NCBI GenBank assembly: GCA_022453515.1
Contig: JAJNNY010000005.1
Span: forward strand, 186,001-250,000
Direction of reading: 5' to 3'
From: Astrocystis sublimbata
Taxonomy: Eukaryota; Ascomycota; Sordariomycetes; Xylariales; Xylariaceae
DNA: 64,000 nucleotides
Below the pieces are notes generated by a model. That model was not told where the DNA came from. It saw nothing but the letters and a program-made list of their open reading frames with translations, and did not search any database. Position numbers and translations under genes: made by a program. Of this stretch, positions 23,621 to 35,588 are shown one piece after another (the first letter of the stretch is position 1; each line of letters begins with the position of its first letter).

Positions 23621-25794
23621 GGACAATAGACGAGATATAATGCAGTCAGTCACTGCCACATAATCAATCCACCTTGGCGACCAGGGGGGACGGCTATGAT
23701 CAGTGCGTGCAGATGCAGCGACAGATGCGGATGTTGGCTGGCAGGGCTGCGATAGCAGCGGTGAGGGCGACGAAGAAAAATAAAAAGAGCGTAATGCCGC
23801 GCTGGGGGAGCACGGGGGGTGAGATTGAAGGAGCGCGAAGAGGGTACTGCCGCACCGAGTTGGAGGTAGGTCCCAAGGATATTAGTAGGAAGCTGGTACC
23901 TGCGGCCAGTGCCTGCGACCCTCTATTAACAATTCCAGTAAGATGATGGGATAAGGCAGCCCTGGTCCGTCAGGGGCAAGCTGCATCCAGCTGAGAGCCA
24001 AGGCGATGGATGAGGAGATAGCAAGGAGTGTATCTAGACCCAATGGCAACTAGACAGACCACCTGCAGATAGATCTCTTTTGCCTTTGGAGCAGAAAAAA
24101 GAAGAGAACAGAAGAGAATGGGACTGAATGTGGATTAAATAATTAATGGCTCGATTTCAGCACTGATTGGTAGAAAGAGACACGTCCTGGCTAAGGAAGA
24201 ACGGCTTTCAATGGTGTATGTAAGCTGGAGATTTCTTGTTTGGTCTAGTGGTTGCTATGGGACATGCAGCCGTATGCGATCAACTAACTGTCTGTCTGCA
24301 AAAAGGAGTGTTGGGTCAGCTCTCGACCGAGACAATCGAAAGGAGAGCGAGGAGACGACGGAGACGGCAATTCAATGAGCGAATGTATACTTGACGTAGT
24401 ATAACAGAATGGCGGAGTCTTCAATCTTGTTCAATCGCGAGGGGACAGGGTCTGCTTTAAGTATGGGATATTAGGACCGTCAGCCCATCTATCCCTCGTT
24501 GTCCACCTGCGCCCCTCGTCGCCGTTTGTTTTGATCCCGTCTTCTGCTGCCCGTTGCCTTGTCACTTGTGTATATACTACCACTACACGTATGCAACTAT
24601 ACCAAGGTCAACCTAGTAGCTGGTCCAAGCCGTTGAGGCCCTCTCTTAGTGTAGCTATACTAGATCTGTGCCAGCTCGCCAGCCAACATGGTGAAACTAC
24701 CACTAGGCTTTCCGCTTCCGCCACTGGTTCCCAGACAACCGGCAACGGAACCAAACAAAACAACACCATCGCATCGGAGATGCAGTGCAACCAACCCTAC
24801 CTGTTTGGTGGCTGCATTGTGTGATTCATGGGCAGACAAACGTCAAGTGGACAAAGGTTAATTGTACTGTGCACAGCTTCAAGTTTTCAACAACAACCTG
24901 AATGGGTGGAAAACAGGAGACAGCTTGACAGTAAATAAATGTCATTTGCTGCTGGCTGCGATTGCATTATGCTTGCGGAGAGTAGCAACGTAAGCTACCC
25001 TGCGAGCCCTGCAATCACGAAATGATGTCCTGCAGGTCCCATTACTTTATGTGGGGAACCTCAAGAAAAGCCCACCCGTTGCCATCTTGCTTGATCTTGC
25101 ACGATTGGCTCCTCTTGGCCGTGCAAGCCGTGGGTGGGTGGATGATGGTGAGACTGTGGCCAGGCGTGGGTGGCCCCATGGTTCTGCTCATGGGACAAAC
25201 AGAGGTGTTTGTCTAGGCACTCCAGACCGGACATTGTATGCGTGCCTGCTTAGTACTTAAGTAATTCAGTCACATGAACGCAGGTGCATTTGAAGCTCAT
25301 TATGGCTGTCGTGGCTGCCTAATGTTTCTCCCTTGGTGCTGTTGCCATTTTTACCGGATTATAAGTAGTGCAGGACAGAAGGCAGGCTCCACAGGCAGAA
25401 AACGTGGGTTATTGACTTCGCGTCAGGCCATAGCCCCGCGTCGGCTAATCAGAAGCAAAACCAACACTCTAAGGTTCCAGTTGCCAGGTTCACTAAATAT
25501 AGCGGCTTTTTTCTTTTTCTTTCTAGTGGCTCGTGATTCACTATCCTATGCTGCCTTCAGTTCCGATCCTTTGTCCGAGTAAGGCTTATCTGGAGCATTC
25601 ACGGCTGTTTGCCTTTCTTGTCTGCCATCCCCAGGCTTACAATGGCCGTTGTGGTCCTTGTTGCCTACAAACATGATCACTTACAACCAGTATATATTGC
25701 TTCTTGACCTGGTGTCTTCCTCTAATGCAAGTCCCCATTCGTCACTTTCACTTTGAAGGGGGATAAAAGGTTGAGAAAACGAGAAAAAAAAACA
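23621..25794. promoter_or_regulatory. Divergent intergenic region, no gene seen
   Basis: About 2.2 kb separating the minus-strand DUF4048-like gene from the plus-strand DNA ligase gene. It should contain both promoters and possibly a leader intron of the former. Several short frames (for example 24531-24824) have no recognisable domain. The 35 bases before the ligase ATG are very A-rich, as is common in fungal leaders. Confidence 0.45.
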
Positions 25795-28700
25795 ATGCCA
25801 TTTCCCTACCGATATATATGTGACCTGCTTCACCAGCTCGACAACGAAGTGCGCAAGCCACCAAACAAACAAAAGACATTTGATACAATTTTTCTATCCT
25901 GGTTCCAGCACCACCGGACTCAGATCCACGCCCTCGGCAATGATGCCTGCATCATACTGTCTATGCTACTGCCTGAGAGGAGGACGGATCGGGTCTATAA
26001 CATCCAGGCTCAGAGACTGCAAAGTATCTTCGGAAAGGCCCTGTTGCTAGGATCCTCACGTGTACAAGCACTGCGAAGATGGACCGAGTCTGGCTCGGGT
26101 GTAGACCTTGGCAACTGCATTGAAGCTATCTTGAGACAGACGGTAAGGCCCCCTTTGTCGAGCCCTGCCTGTAGTCAGTGGCATGTATCCAGTTCCAAAT
26201 AGGCAGGGAGGCTGACTGATGATGGTAGCCCAACTCACGCGATGACACGACTCACCTTACCGTAGAGGAGATCGATGAGGTGCTGGGTCGGATCGCTGCA
26301 ACCTGTAGATTCAGCTCCCCTGCTGTGAGAGCTATTCATCGCGATTCCGGCACGTGCGATCCAAATGAACTTCTAGCAGGCGTTTATACTCAACTCAGTT
26401 CGCGGGATGCAAAATGGTTCACTAGGCTCGTCCTGAAAAACTACCAACCGGTAGTGTTAAAACCATACACTGTCTTTCGTAACTATCATCCTCTCCTGCC
26501 TCAGATGATGAAGATCAGAGACGACCTCTCTGTTGCGATTGCCTACGTACGGCACATCGATGAAAAAGTTCAATCGCCGAGTAAGATCGCCAGACACCTA
26601 AAGCCGCGTATTGGGACGAAAGTTGGCAGGCTGCCTTGGTTCAAAGGACGAAGTATGAAGAACTGTATGGATATGTCACGAGGCCGAGATGTTATATGCG
26701 AACAGAAAATGGACGGAGAGTATTGCCAAATCCATATCGATTTGTCCAAACCCTCAGCCTGCATCCAGATATTCTCCAAAAGCGGTAAAGACAGTACAGC
26801 GGACCGCGCAGGCTTGCACAGGTCAGTTAGGGCGTTTTGAATTGTTTCTGTAATTTGAACTAATATGGACACAGGGCCATTCGCGAATCTCTCAAAATAG
26901 GGGACCCCGACTGTCCTATTGTCAAAGGCTGTATTCTCGAAGGAGAACTAGTAGTCTATAGCACCGAGGTAGGCTGTTTCACGAAATTTGCTTGAAGTTC
27001 ACGTGGCTAAGTCAAAGGGATAGGAACACGGGATTCTCCCATTTCATAAGATTCGCAAACACGTCTCTCGATCCGGCTCATTCATAGGTGCCGCAATCGA
27101 TTCACAGTGAGTCGCCCTTGATTAAACGTGTGCGCCAGGTGGAGGGCTCACATAATCAACAGGGCGCATGATTACGAGCATCTAATGATTGTTTACTATG
27201 ATGTGCTTCTAATTGACGACGAGTCTCTACTGGGCGTCAAGAACAGCGAAAGATTTCAACGCCTCAGTAAGCTGGTAACATGCCGAGAAGGTCATGCAGA
27301 ACTTGTGACTCGGACCAGGGTCCGCACCTCTCAATCTTCGGCCGTCCCGGTTCTACGCGAGCTCTTCGCCCAATGTATCACCTCACGCGGCGAAGGATTG
27401 GTGCTGAAGCCAGATGAACCTTACTTCGACTTTACTACAACGTTTAGACGCTTTGGCTGTTGCAACATCAAGCTCAAAAAGGAGTATATCCAGGGATGGG
27501 GTGACGTTGGCGACTTCGCGGTTGTGGGCGCGTCATACGATGCCGCAAAGGCACGAGAGTATAAGCTGCGAAATGTGAAATGGACGCACTTTTTCATAGG
27601 CTGCTTGGAGAACAAGAATCAAGCGAGGGAGAAAACTGAGATGCCTCGGTTTCGAGTAACGAATGTCGTTGAGCTCACCGGTCCAATACTATCAGCTTTC
27701 TGGGCCCAACGAAGCCCTATAACGGTACCATATGAGGAAAACACATTCATCGAGCTGGACTATACTGGGCGGTACATGGCAAAGAAACCCACAGCAGTGT
27801 TTCCAGACCCTTTGGTTTTTGATGTGCGTTGCTTCAACTTCGACAGGGAACATAATACCACATTCTGGAGTATGCGATTCCCGCAGGTGAGCAAAGTACA
27901 TCACGATAGGTCTTACCTGGACACTATTACACTTGCCGAGTTGCAGGAGATTGCTGAAGCGGTAATGAATACCCCAGATGAAGAAGATGGCGAAGAGATG
28001 CGTAAATGGATCAAGGCTCTCGAGCAGATGGATCGTGGAAGATTCCCTGTTGATGAACCTAGTCAAGCGACTAGTTGTTCTGATCCCCCGCCTTCACCTT
28101 CACCTTCATCGATAGCATCCTCTCAATCGACTTCTCGCCAACCCAGGCGTACTCTACCTACGCCTCCAAGGTCCTCAGCCACCATACCTCCAGTCACCCT
28201 TGGGGATACTGAAAAAACGAGCCCAAGAAGACGAGCTATGAATCACGACAAGCGACGAATAAATGAGCGACTGTCACAAAACAATACTGCCAAGCGACAT
28301 CGCACGCAGTATAGCCAGATATCAGTGAACTCGTCACAACAGAGTACTCCGACAGCTTCCTCATTTGGGCACACGCAACACAGAGAGCCCCTTAGCCAAG
28401 TTGAAGCAAACGGTTCCAAGAAGCCCCCAACACCAGTTGATCCTCATTCGGCTAACTACTCGAAACCGACTACGTTTGACCAAGGCGATATAGATGTTCC
28501 CGCCGAGAAGCCTGCTGTCTCGTCGCCAGCTGCGTATTATACAGCCTCGGAGATGGTCTCATCGTCGCCCGCTCCAGATACTCCAGTCCTACGAAGTTCA
28601 GTGACAGTAACAACTGATAGTCAAAGCAGAGGAAACGCATCGAATTCATCTTGTTGTTCCATTAACAACCGCGAATGCCCTCTCGTCAACTGCTTCATCC

Positions 28701-29155
28701 TCCTGGCACCATGTATATCGAGCTACGCTCTGGTGACAGAAGACCTGCTCAAGCGGCATGGTATCGTTGATCCAATACTCGATCCACGGGTATGGATCAA
28801 TAAAGATGCATATACAAGCACCACGAGTAGTTTCGAGTGCACATTTACTCCCTCATCAACATCTGCCTCGCCGTCGATGTCCACATTCCTATCTGCATCC
28901 GGGTCTGGGAGTAGAAGACGGAGAATTCGCAATATATGCCTCGTGGAGACGAGGCGGAAGGAAGCGACGAAGGCATTTCTCCAGAAACTCAAGGACACCG
29001 ACCTGAGGAAGAAAGACGGCACGAGGGAACGAGTTACGATTTACGATTGGAGGGTTCTAGAGTCGATAATGGAGTTCGAGGAGGCATTTAAGGATAGACC
29101 GAAGACGGCCAGGGAGACGGATCCTTGGAGACGGTGGTATGTGGGGATCGTGTAA
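25795..29155 (+). CDS. ATP-dependent DNA ligase domain protein, fungal LIG4-like type
   Basis: Five exons (25795-26142, 26229-26821, 26875-26968, 27024-27106, 27163-29155) encode 1036 residues. The N-terminal 220 residues resemble a ligase DNA-binding domain (VLKNYQPVVLKPYTVFRNYHP). The nucleotidyltransferase core follows: motif I EQKMDGEYCQIHI with the AMP-accepting Lys, motif III EGELVVY, IVYYDVLLIDDESLL (IIIa), motif IV EGLVLK and motif V KLKKEY, then an OB-like region. After a Ser/Pro/Thr-rich linker (about residues 640-840) there is one BRCT-like C-terminal region (CPLVNCFILLAPCISSYALVTEDLL ... YDWRVLESI), split by a Ser/Thr insert. The layout suggests a paralogue of DNA ligase IV rather than LIG4 itself, because the canonical tandem BRCT pair is not evident. 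Motif I lacks the usual Arg (DGEY in place of DGxR). Role in repair is inferred. The ATG at 25795 was chosen because the longer frame starts with TTG. Confidence 0.85.
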
Positions 29156-29821
29156 GGAGGCGGTTGCATTGCTTGCGTTTTTTTTTTCTTTTCGTTTGCA
29201 TGGAAAGGCGCTTTGCATTCTGATACCATGGCATTTTCGTTGCATATCATGAGGCGTTTAGAGGTGGTCGCTGCATATAATTATTATCTGCCAATGAATA
29301 GAGATACACATGCTGCATGAATTCACGCTTGGCGCGTAATAAGGGGCGATGTCCGAAATCCGATGTTGGAGTGTGATAAAATTCCTTGCCTGAATCCTCA
29401 CCCCATAGTAAGGCAGGGAAGGCATGCCATTAAGGTCATCATCCAAACATGGTCAACTGTCTTCGGGCTGATCGGATTTGCAGAAATGGTAGATTGTGAT
29501 AGAAAGGCTTTAGACATTAGTCATGCAGACATATGCATGCAGGTAGGGTCCAGCGGTTCTGCCCTCCGAGATATCTGTTGTCGCAAGCGCAAGCTTTTGG
29601 TAAGATAAACATGTTGGGTATTTCTATTTTGACAAGTCTATACGGCCAAAAACCTATGTTTGGCCTACTCAGCAGCGGTAGCTAATATTGTCTAATAGTG
29701 TTCTAAATGTTAGATCATCAGGGATCATTGGCAAAAAGGACGTTGCGTCGCCCTATGCGCCCAGCCAGCCAGCCATTATTAATTTTGCTTTTCGTGTTCC
29801 ATACCCCAGCAATCGACGGGT
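29156..29821. other. Convergent intergenic spacer
   Basis: About 670 bp between the 3' ends of the DNA ligase gene (+) and ERG2 (-). It has a T-rich tract at about 29179-29194. No gene is recognised. Confidence 0.5.
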
Positions 29822-30630
29822 CTAAAATTTGCCAATCGCGAGGTTCCCCAACATCTCTCTTCCGGTGATATACGTGGTGCGCCACAGCGTAGGCAGATCG
29901 AGCGTCGAGGAGAGGCCGTCGGCGAAGCCGAAGAACAGCATGGGTGGGATCCAGCCGCGGGCGTACTCGAGCGCGAAGCAGCCTTCGGGCATCTTGTACT
30001 GCTTGACGGTGCCACGGTGCAGGTGGTGCACCGAGCCGGGAGGGAAGACCTCAGGCTTGTAGTCGCCGGGCGTGTAGGCCCATTGCTCGCCGGAGAGGAT
30101 GTGGAAGTAGTCGTCGGCGGTGTGCCGTCCCGAGTGGCCCTCGGTGCCGACTGCTGTGCCGAAGATGATGAGGTATTCGGTTACACCTAAGAAAGACGGG
30201 TTAGTTGTTGTTCTCCGATTCGGAGGCAGATGCGCCCTTCTGTTGTGCGCGCAACCCTCTGTCTGTGCCTCAGTCTGAGGACTGGGATAGACTCACTAGC
30301 ATGGATCAGGTACATGCCGCCCATCGCGCCGCCGGCGTTGTTGAACATCCACTCGTCGGGGTTGCTGTGCGCGTTGGTGTTGATGTGGGTAGGGTGTCGC
30401 TCGGCGAGCTCGGTGACGATGTAGTTCACGATGGCGCCAGTGTCGTTCCCGTGGGCGGCGATGCCGCGCTTCGCGAGGTCGTGCAGGTGCTCCTTGTCGA
30501 AGACGTAGAAGCTCTCGAGGTTGCGCTCCAGCATCATGACGATGGGCGCGAACACGCCGAGCACGATGGCGATGGTGGTCAGCAGACGGGTCAGTCCGCC
30601 GCCGGACTGGGAGGAGGATTTCGGCGCCAT
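29822..30630 (-). CDS. erg2: C-8 sterol isomerase ERG2
   Basis: Two exons (30630-30297 and 30186-29822) encode 232 residues, the normal length. The enzyme moves the sterol double bond from C8 to C7 (fecosterol to episterol) in ergosterol synthesis at the endoplasmic reticulum, and is the homologue of the mammalian sigma-1 receptor. A single N-terminal membrane helix ([19 protein letters not shown]) follows a short polar start. Conserved blocks are [44 protein letters not shown], the GEQWAY motif, [15 protein letters not shown] and [16 protein letters not shown]. The single intron lies between the LIHAS and VTEYLI blocks. The gene is divergent from CSL4 with about 540 bp between start codons. 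Confidence 0.97.
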
Positions 30631-31169
30631 GACTGCTGCTTCTGAGGATTGGTGCTAAGGAGAGACTCGGGACAGACACATGCCAATAGAAAGGGGAGAA
30701 AAAAGACTCCTACGTAGAGGGTTGCGTAGTGGCTATATAAAATCCATCGATTTGTTGGAAAGAACCTTGAGATTTGGTTTAATAAGTGACAGCTCTAGCT
30801 CGCGCCGTATTCGTACTCGCCCGCCACGCTTGGACTGATAATCTGACTGCGGGTAGCACTTTCAGGGACCAAGCTCCAGGGCGTCGGGCCAGGGGGCCAG
30901 GGTCGGTGGTGGGGACGGGAAAGCACCTGGGCGTACTACGGGTGCTGGTTGGCCCCCGAGGCCCCCACTGCAGGTAGCTACCTACATGTACCTAAGCTCA
31001 CCTGAAGCTACCTATCGATTATGCTTTTGCTGTTGGTGGGCTTTTTACTCACTTACATCATCCCCAAATAAAAAGTTCAAAGCCATCTCAAGAAGCATAT
31101 CGCCATTACCGTTACCAGCCGAACACGCCAGAAGACGACACGACACGCACCTCCGACGAAGCAGCGACA
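30631..31169. promoter_or_regulatory. Divergent promoter region ERG2 / CSL4
   Basis: About 540 bp between the two start codons. It contains a dense group of CTACCTA-type half-sites at about 30973-31015 and a TATATAA-like stretch at 30733-30739 on the ERG2 side. Promoter role is inferred from position. Confidence 0.5.
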
Positions 31170-31884
31170 ATGACACAACTCCAGGCGCAGACGGTCGCCA
31201 TCCCAGGCCAAGCCCTCGGCCCCTCCAGCAAATACAGCGCCGGTCCAGGAACACACATACACGAATCGACCCTCTACTCGTCTTTGCTGGGCACCGTCAG
31301 CATCGCACAGCCCGAGAAGGCCGCCGGTCCGGCGAAGCGCATGCACCGCCTTGTTACCGTGAGCACATCCAACTCATCGAGCGCGAGTTCCTTACCGACC
31401 GTATCCATCCTCCCAACCGGTGGTAGTGACGAGAAGCGTGAGGTGCTCCCCGAGGTCGGCGACGTCGTCCTGTGCCGCGTCACGCGCATCACCCCGCGCG
31501 AGGCCACCATGGCCATCCTGATCGTCGGCAATGCTGTGCTGTCGGCGCAGTGGCAGGGTGTTGTGCGAGCCCAGGATGTGCGCGCCACCGAGAAGGATCG
31601 TGTCAAGGTCTACGAGAGTTTCCGCCCGGGAGATATCGTGCGAGCACAGGTGGTGGGTTTGCAGATCCCCCTCTACTGCCGGTTCGATGTGACTAATGCT
31701 GTATTGGCTGTAGATATCGCTGGGTGACCAGGCCAACTACTACCTCACGACCGCGAACAACGAACTCGGGGTTATCATGGCGACGAGCGAAGCGGGCAAC
31801 GCCATGCTGCCTGTTAGCTGGAAGGAGTACAAGGACCCCGAGACAGGGCTGAGCGAGGCCCGTAAGGTCGCGAAGCCTATGTGA
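31170..31884 (+). CDS. csl4: Exosome complex subunit CSL4
   Basis: Two exons (31170-31652 and 31714-31884) encode 217 residues. CSL4 is a cap subunit of the RNA exosome, which trims and degrades RNA in nucleus and cytoplasm. The N-terminal domain (VAIPGQALGP, then GTHIHESTLYSSLLGTV) is followed by a low-complexity stretch and an S1-type RNA-binding domain from about residue 95 (LPEVGDVVLCRVTRITPREATMAIL). After the splice, [28 protein letters not shown] and the terminal SW motif match the family. The intron (31653-31713) sits between QV and ISLGD. Reading through it gives a stop shortly after, so splicing is required. The ATG at 31170 follows directly on a purine-rich leader. Confidence 0.93.
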
Positions 31885-33010
31885 GAGGTATCTCGACTTC
31901 ATGACATCTGGACACCATATCAGCAGTAAATCAGGATGGAATTGAGGAACGATTTTGCGGCGCCGCTCGGTAGGGATGCGACCACTCAGCGTCGAACGAA
32001 GTCTCATAATCGCTCGCTTGATGACATGACTGGGCATCCATCTGCGGGGTCGGATCTACGAACTTTGGGCGATGATGGACAACTTCCCGCTCCCAAATAA
32101 AAGGCCGGAACCGGGTAAAGACCACTGCCCTCTGTCGACCGCTGGCTACATTGTCGTCTAATGCGCCTAGTCGGACCCTTGCAGTACACATCATGTGGGA
32201 CGACAAAGCTTAAAACCTCCATCCGAGATCTTCGAAACAGTGTTGGTGAATAGAGCAACCTCCCAATCAACACACGTATAGTTCACCATCTTTCCCAGAC
32301 ACAGCAAGCACTTGTGCTCGAAGTGCATGGGGAAATTTTGGTAGCTACTAAGCGTACTTCGATACGCACAACTTGGCGGCACGCACAGCTTCTCCATCTA
32401 TTACATTCGAAACACCACCGAGGGCAGGCCATGAAGATCTGCATCGCAGTTCCTGGGAAGGGATCCGGTAGAGAGGCTCATGTACACGTGGTCATGATCC
32501 CCCGGAACGACAGTCCTCATCGGCCCAAGACGAAACCCGAAATTGTTGACGCAGGGACATTGGGGCTGGCAGTACAGTCTCAGAATTGCCACATGGCATT
32601 TGGTCTTCGGCCAGATGCACCACACCAGTTTTAGAGCAACAGTGTAGAAGATAGCGGAGGGCAGGTAGACAGCATTGAACTAACTGCCTGTATTCGAAAC
32701 CATGGCCGTGTTGTGCGCGTCGCCATTCAAGTGAAAAGTATTGATCGAAGGTCGCGGTGCTGGTTGAGGGCATAATGTTAAGCGGAATTTACCTTCATGC
32801 ATCTGAAATGAGGCGCAGCCGGGCCCGAAATGACCATGTGCCAATTGCATCTGCACATCTTCCGCCACCGAAAATAAGCTAACCATGTGCACAGCCCTTT
32901 TCTGCTCAAGAATGTGTTGATCGAAACGAGTGCGGTCAATTGGACTATTGTAAACGTCTTCATTTTCTGGCTTGATTCCCCAAATAATAAGAATAATTAT
33001 CTTCTTTGGA

Positions 33011-33030
33011 GATCAGATCAGATCAGATCA
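33011..33030. repeat. Four tandem GATCA units
   Basis: Four exact 5-bp units in a row, 520 bp upstream of the Sec2-like start codon. Confidence 0.9.
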
Positions 33031-33065
33031 GTTTGACCGTCACTGAACTAACTAACTTGCTAGCC

Positions 33066-33107
33066 AATGCAAATGCAAATGCAAATGCAGAAGCAGAAGC
33101 AGAAGCA
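33066..33107. repeat. Compound hexamer array (AATGCA)4(GAAGCA)3
   Basis: Seven contiguous hexamers: four AATGCA followed by three GAAGCA, differing at two positions. It looks like a single array that diverged in one block. It lies upstream of the Sec2-like gene. Confidence 0.9.
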
Positions 33108-33549
33108 GATTGGCCGAATCTAGACTCGAGGGGCAGACCTGGTCAGGCTGGTCGGCTCGCAGCCGCCCGTGCAAGGGTCCATCCAACGGCCATTGGGTAA
33201 TATTAATAAATCTCCGAGTCCGAGTCTTGCATACTTGACCTAGTGACAGCAGGAGATAGCCATCCGAATTACCTAACGGGCAACTGCGCGGTGCAATAGA
33301 GTAGGTACGACACCAACCTGCCTAATTACTTACTACTACCGAAGGTTACTGTCTCCAGCCCGGCCTTCTCCTCCATCTCCAACAACGCAACATCGAGAAC
33401 GCTCAAGAGTGACAACTGAATGAAGCGGACTGGCTCGAGCTGAAATCGAAATCCACCTATACTAAATCGGCCCCCTCTCGACATCTTGTTGATCCGACAT
33501 TTCATACCAAACCAAACCAAACCAAACTAAAGAAACACCAAAAGTCGCC

Positions 33550-34785
33550 ATGTCTACAACCATGGCAATGACATTGCCGCCGCCAACAATGACCACAACA
33601 AGCCTACAAACACCCACCCCCGAAGAAACATGCTGTCCCAACTGCGGCCTCACCTTACCCCCGCCCTCCCCTGCCTCCTCGTCCGAAGCCCACGCCGCCC
33701 TCCAGTCCGCGCAGCGGCAGATCGAAGACCTGCAGGCGCAGGTGCGGCTGCTGAACCAGAAAGCCACGGCGGCCGTGGACCGCTGGGCCGACTACGAGGA
33801 CGAGCTGTCGCGGCTGCGTGCGGCGTCGACGAGCACGACGACATCGACGAAGAACACCAACGGCATCAGCCCCAACAATGCCAGCACCAATAGCAACAAC
33901 GGCAACAACCGGAGCAGCAGCACCGGCAACATAATCAACAATAACAATAGACCACACACCCCCGACCCATCCGTCCGCAACAGCACCAACACCACCACGA
34001 GCAGTCCGCGCTCTTCTTTCCTAGGAGCCGGCGCCTCGCGCATCTCCGCCCTCTTGTCACCCCGGAAATCCGTGTCCGCCTTACAACAACAATCTTCTTC
34101 CTCCTCATCATCACCAAAAGCTCAACAGGCCTCTCTCTCCTCCCCAGCCCTAGTCTCCAACAGAAACAGCAACAGCACCAGTAACAAAGACAACACGACG
34201 CTCTCGGGCGCCGAGATCCGCGACCTGGTCGCCTCGCTGACGCACGAGCGCCGTCTGCGCGCCGCCGCCGAGGAGAAGCTGGCGACGACGAACCAGGAGG
34301 TCGAGGACCTATCCGCTTCACTGTTCGAGCAGGCGAACCACATGGTCGCCACCGAGCGGAGGGCGCGCGCGGCGCTGGAGGAGCGGGTCAGCGAGCTCGG
34401 GGACCGGGACCAGGAGAAGAAGGTGCGGCTGGGGAAGTTGGAAGGGGCTATTTTGAGGATTGAGAGGGTTAGGGAGGTGTTGGAGGAGCAGAAGAGGAGG
34501 CAGAGGCAGAGGGAGAGGGAGAGGGAGGAGAAGATGAGGGGTAGACAAGACGAAGCGGAAGAGGAGGTTGAGGAGAGGGGGCGAAATGGGCAGAGGGGCG
34601 TAGACGATGATGATTTGGATCTGGACGAGAAGGATGACGAGGAAGACGAGAGGAACGGAGACAAGATCGAAGATCCGAGACATTATCAAGATCAACACCG
34701 TGACGATCATCAACAACAACAACAACAACAACAACAACCAGATCAAGCCAAAGGGAATATCGAAAATGCTAGGGAAGAAGGATGA
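33550..34785 (+). CDS. Sec2-type Rab GEF domain protein
   Basis: Intronless frame of 411 residues. The diagnostic part is about residues 215-320: an ALSG-type start, LTHERRLRAAAEEKL, then EVEDLSASLFEQANHMVATERRARAALEERV, which is the Sec2p/Rabin coiled-coil signature that exchanges GDP for GTP on Sec4/Rab8. It should act on secretory vesicles in polarised growth. A CPNC pair near residue 29 and a short coiled coil (residues 50-95) precede an Asn/Ser/Thr-rich spacer. The C-terminus is very charged, with Arg/Glu repeats, Asp/Glu runs and a Gln tract encoded by CAA repeats (34710-34738). Classical Sec2 proteins are longer, so this may be a shorter family member or a second Sec2-domain protein. 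The start is the first ATG in frame. Confidence 0.8.
   Translation: MSTTMAMTLPPPTMTTTSLQTPTPEETCCPNCGLTLPPPSPASSSEAHAALQSAQRQIEDLQAQVRLLNQKATAAVDRWADYEDELSRLRAASTSTTTSTKNTNGISPNNASTNSNNGNNRSSSTGNIINNNNRPHTPDPSVRNSTNTTTSSPRSSFLGAGASRISALLSPRKSVSALQQQSSSSSSSPKAQQASLSSPALVSNRNSNSTSNKDNTTLSGAEIRDLVASLTHERRLRAAAEEKLATTNQEVEDLSASLFEQANHMVATERRARAALEERVSELGDRDQEKKVRLGKLEGAILRIERVREVLEEQKRRQRQREREREEKMRGRQDEAEEEVEERGRNGQRGVDDDDLDLDEKDDEEDERNGDKIEDPRHYQDQHRDDHQQQQQQQQQPDQAKGNIENAREEG
34710..34738 (+). repeat. CAA trinucleotide repeat
   Basis: Run of CAA codons giving a poly-Gln tract near the C-terminus of the Sec2-like protein; likely polymorphic. Confidence 0.9.
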
Positions 34786-35588
34786 CTTACCTAACTAATG
34801 GACAATGTCCAATAATGGTTGCCATTCAATTCACTCAACGAGACGGCCCGCCCCAATAACCGAATCAACACGAAAGACCTACCTGGGAACAGCTACGAAA
34901 GACGCGAGGGCAAAGGCAAACCCAAAGAAAGCAGCTTATATCGACGTCTCCTCGCAAGCTGTACTTCGGACAGGCCCATCGCTACAGTATGTCTGTCTGC
35001 CTATCCCGCTCGGCCGCGGTACAAGCAGAACCAGACGGTTATGGAAGGAGGAAGGGGGAGCCAGGGACAAGAATGGGCGAACGAAGACGCCTACATACTT
35101 AATCACAAGGGACACGACCATTGCCGAAAGAGACTTCATGAGTACGGGTGAGTATATCAATCTCAAATGGGCGGCGTCAACCAACTGTATCACATACGGC
35201 ATACTGGAGGGGATTGCATTTAACGGGGAAATATGTATTAAAGGTTTTGGGAGACGAGATCACGAATTGCACGATGTACAACATTATTACTAGGAACAAC
35301 ACATAGCGGTAACATAATTCTAAGATTAAAAAAGCCTCAATCACATACACCTCGTACCCAAGACTGCAAATTCTTTATGTTTTGCGATACTGATTCTTCG
35401 GTGCACAATACTAACAGTACTCACTCTAAACATAATGCTACTGCTAAAGCTCATCTTGTCATAGGGTTTTGTTGGATTCGAGCCTTGCTTCTCTCACTCG
35501 TACATAGGTCTCACACCTCCTGTGCTGATCATGGTCCATGCGGTTATATACAGTACAGTACTAGATTGATTGGTCCTCAGCCCGAAGC
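34786..35588. other. Convergent intergenic spacer
   Basis: About 800 bp between the 3' ends of the Sec2-like gene (+) and VMA1 (-). It includes a 162-codon open frame at 34805-35293 with no recognisable domain. The right part is AT-rich. No gene is called. Confidence 0.45.

Larger units (their letters stand above)
31885..33549. other. Intergenic with short tandem repeats, no gene seen
   Basis: About 1.7 kb between CSL4 and the Sec2-like gene. The right half contains a GATCA pentamer array and a hexamer array, listed separately. The 30 bases just before 33540 include repeated CCAAA units. Open frames here lack any recognisable domain. Confidence 0.45.

Noticed and set aside
33011..33107. CRISPR-like or mobile array
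   Set aside because: Units are 5 and 6 bp with no spacers, in a eukaryotic genome; these are microsatellites.
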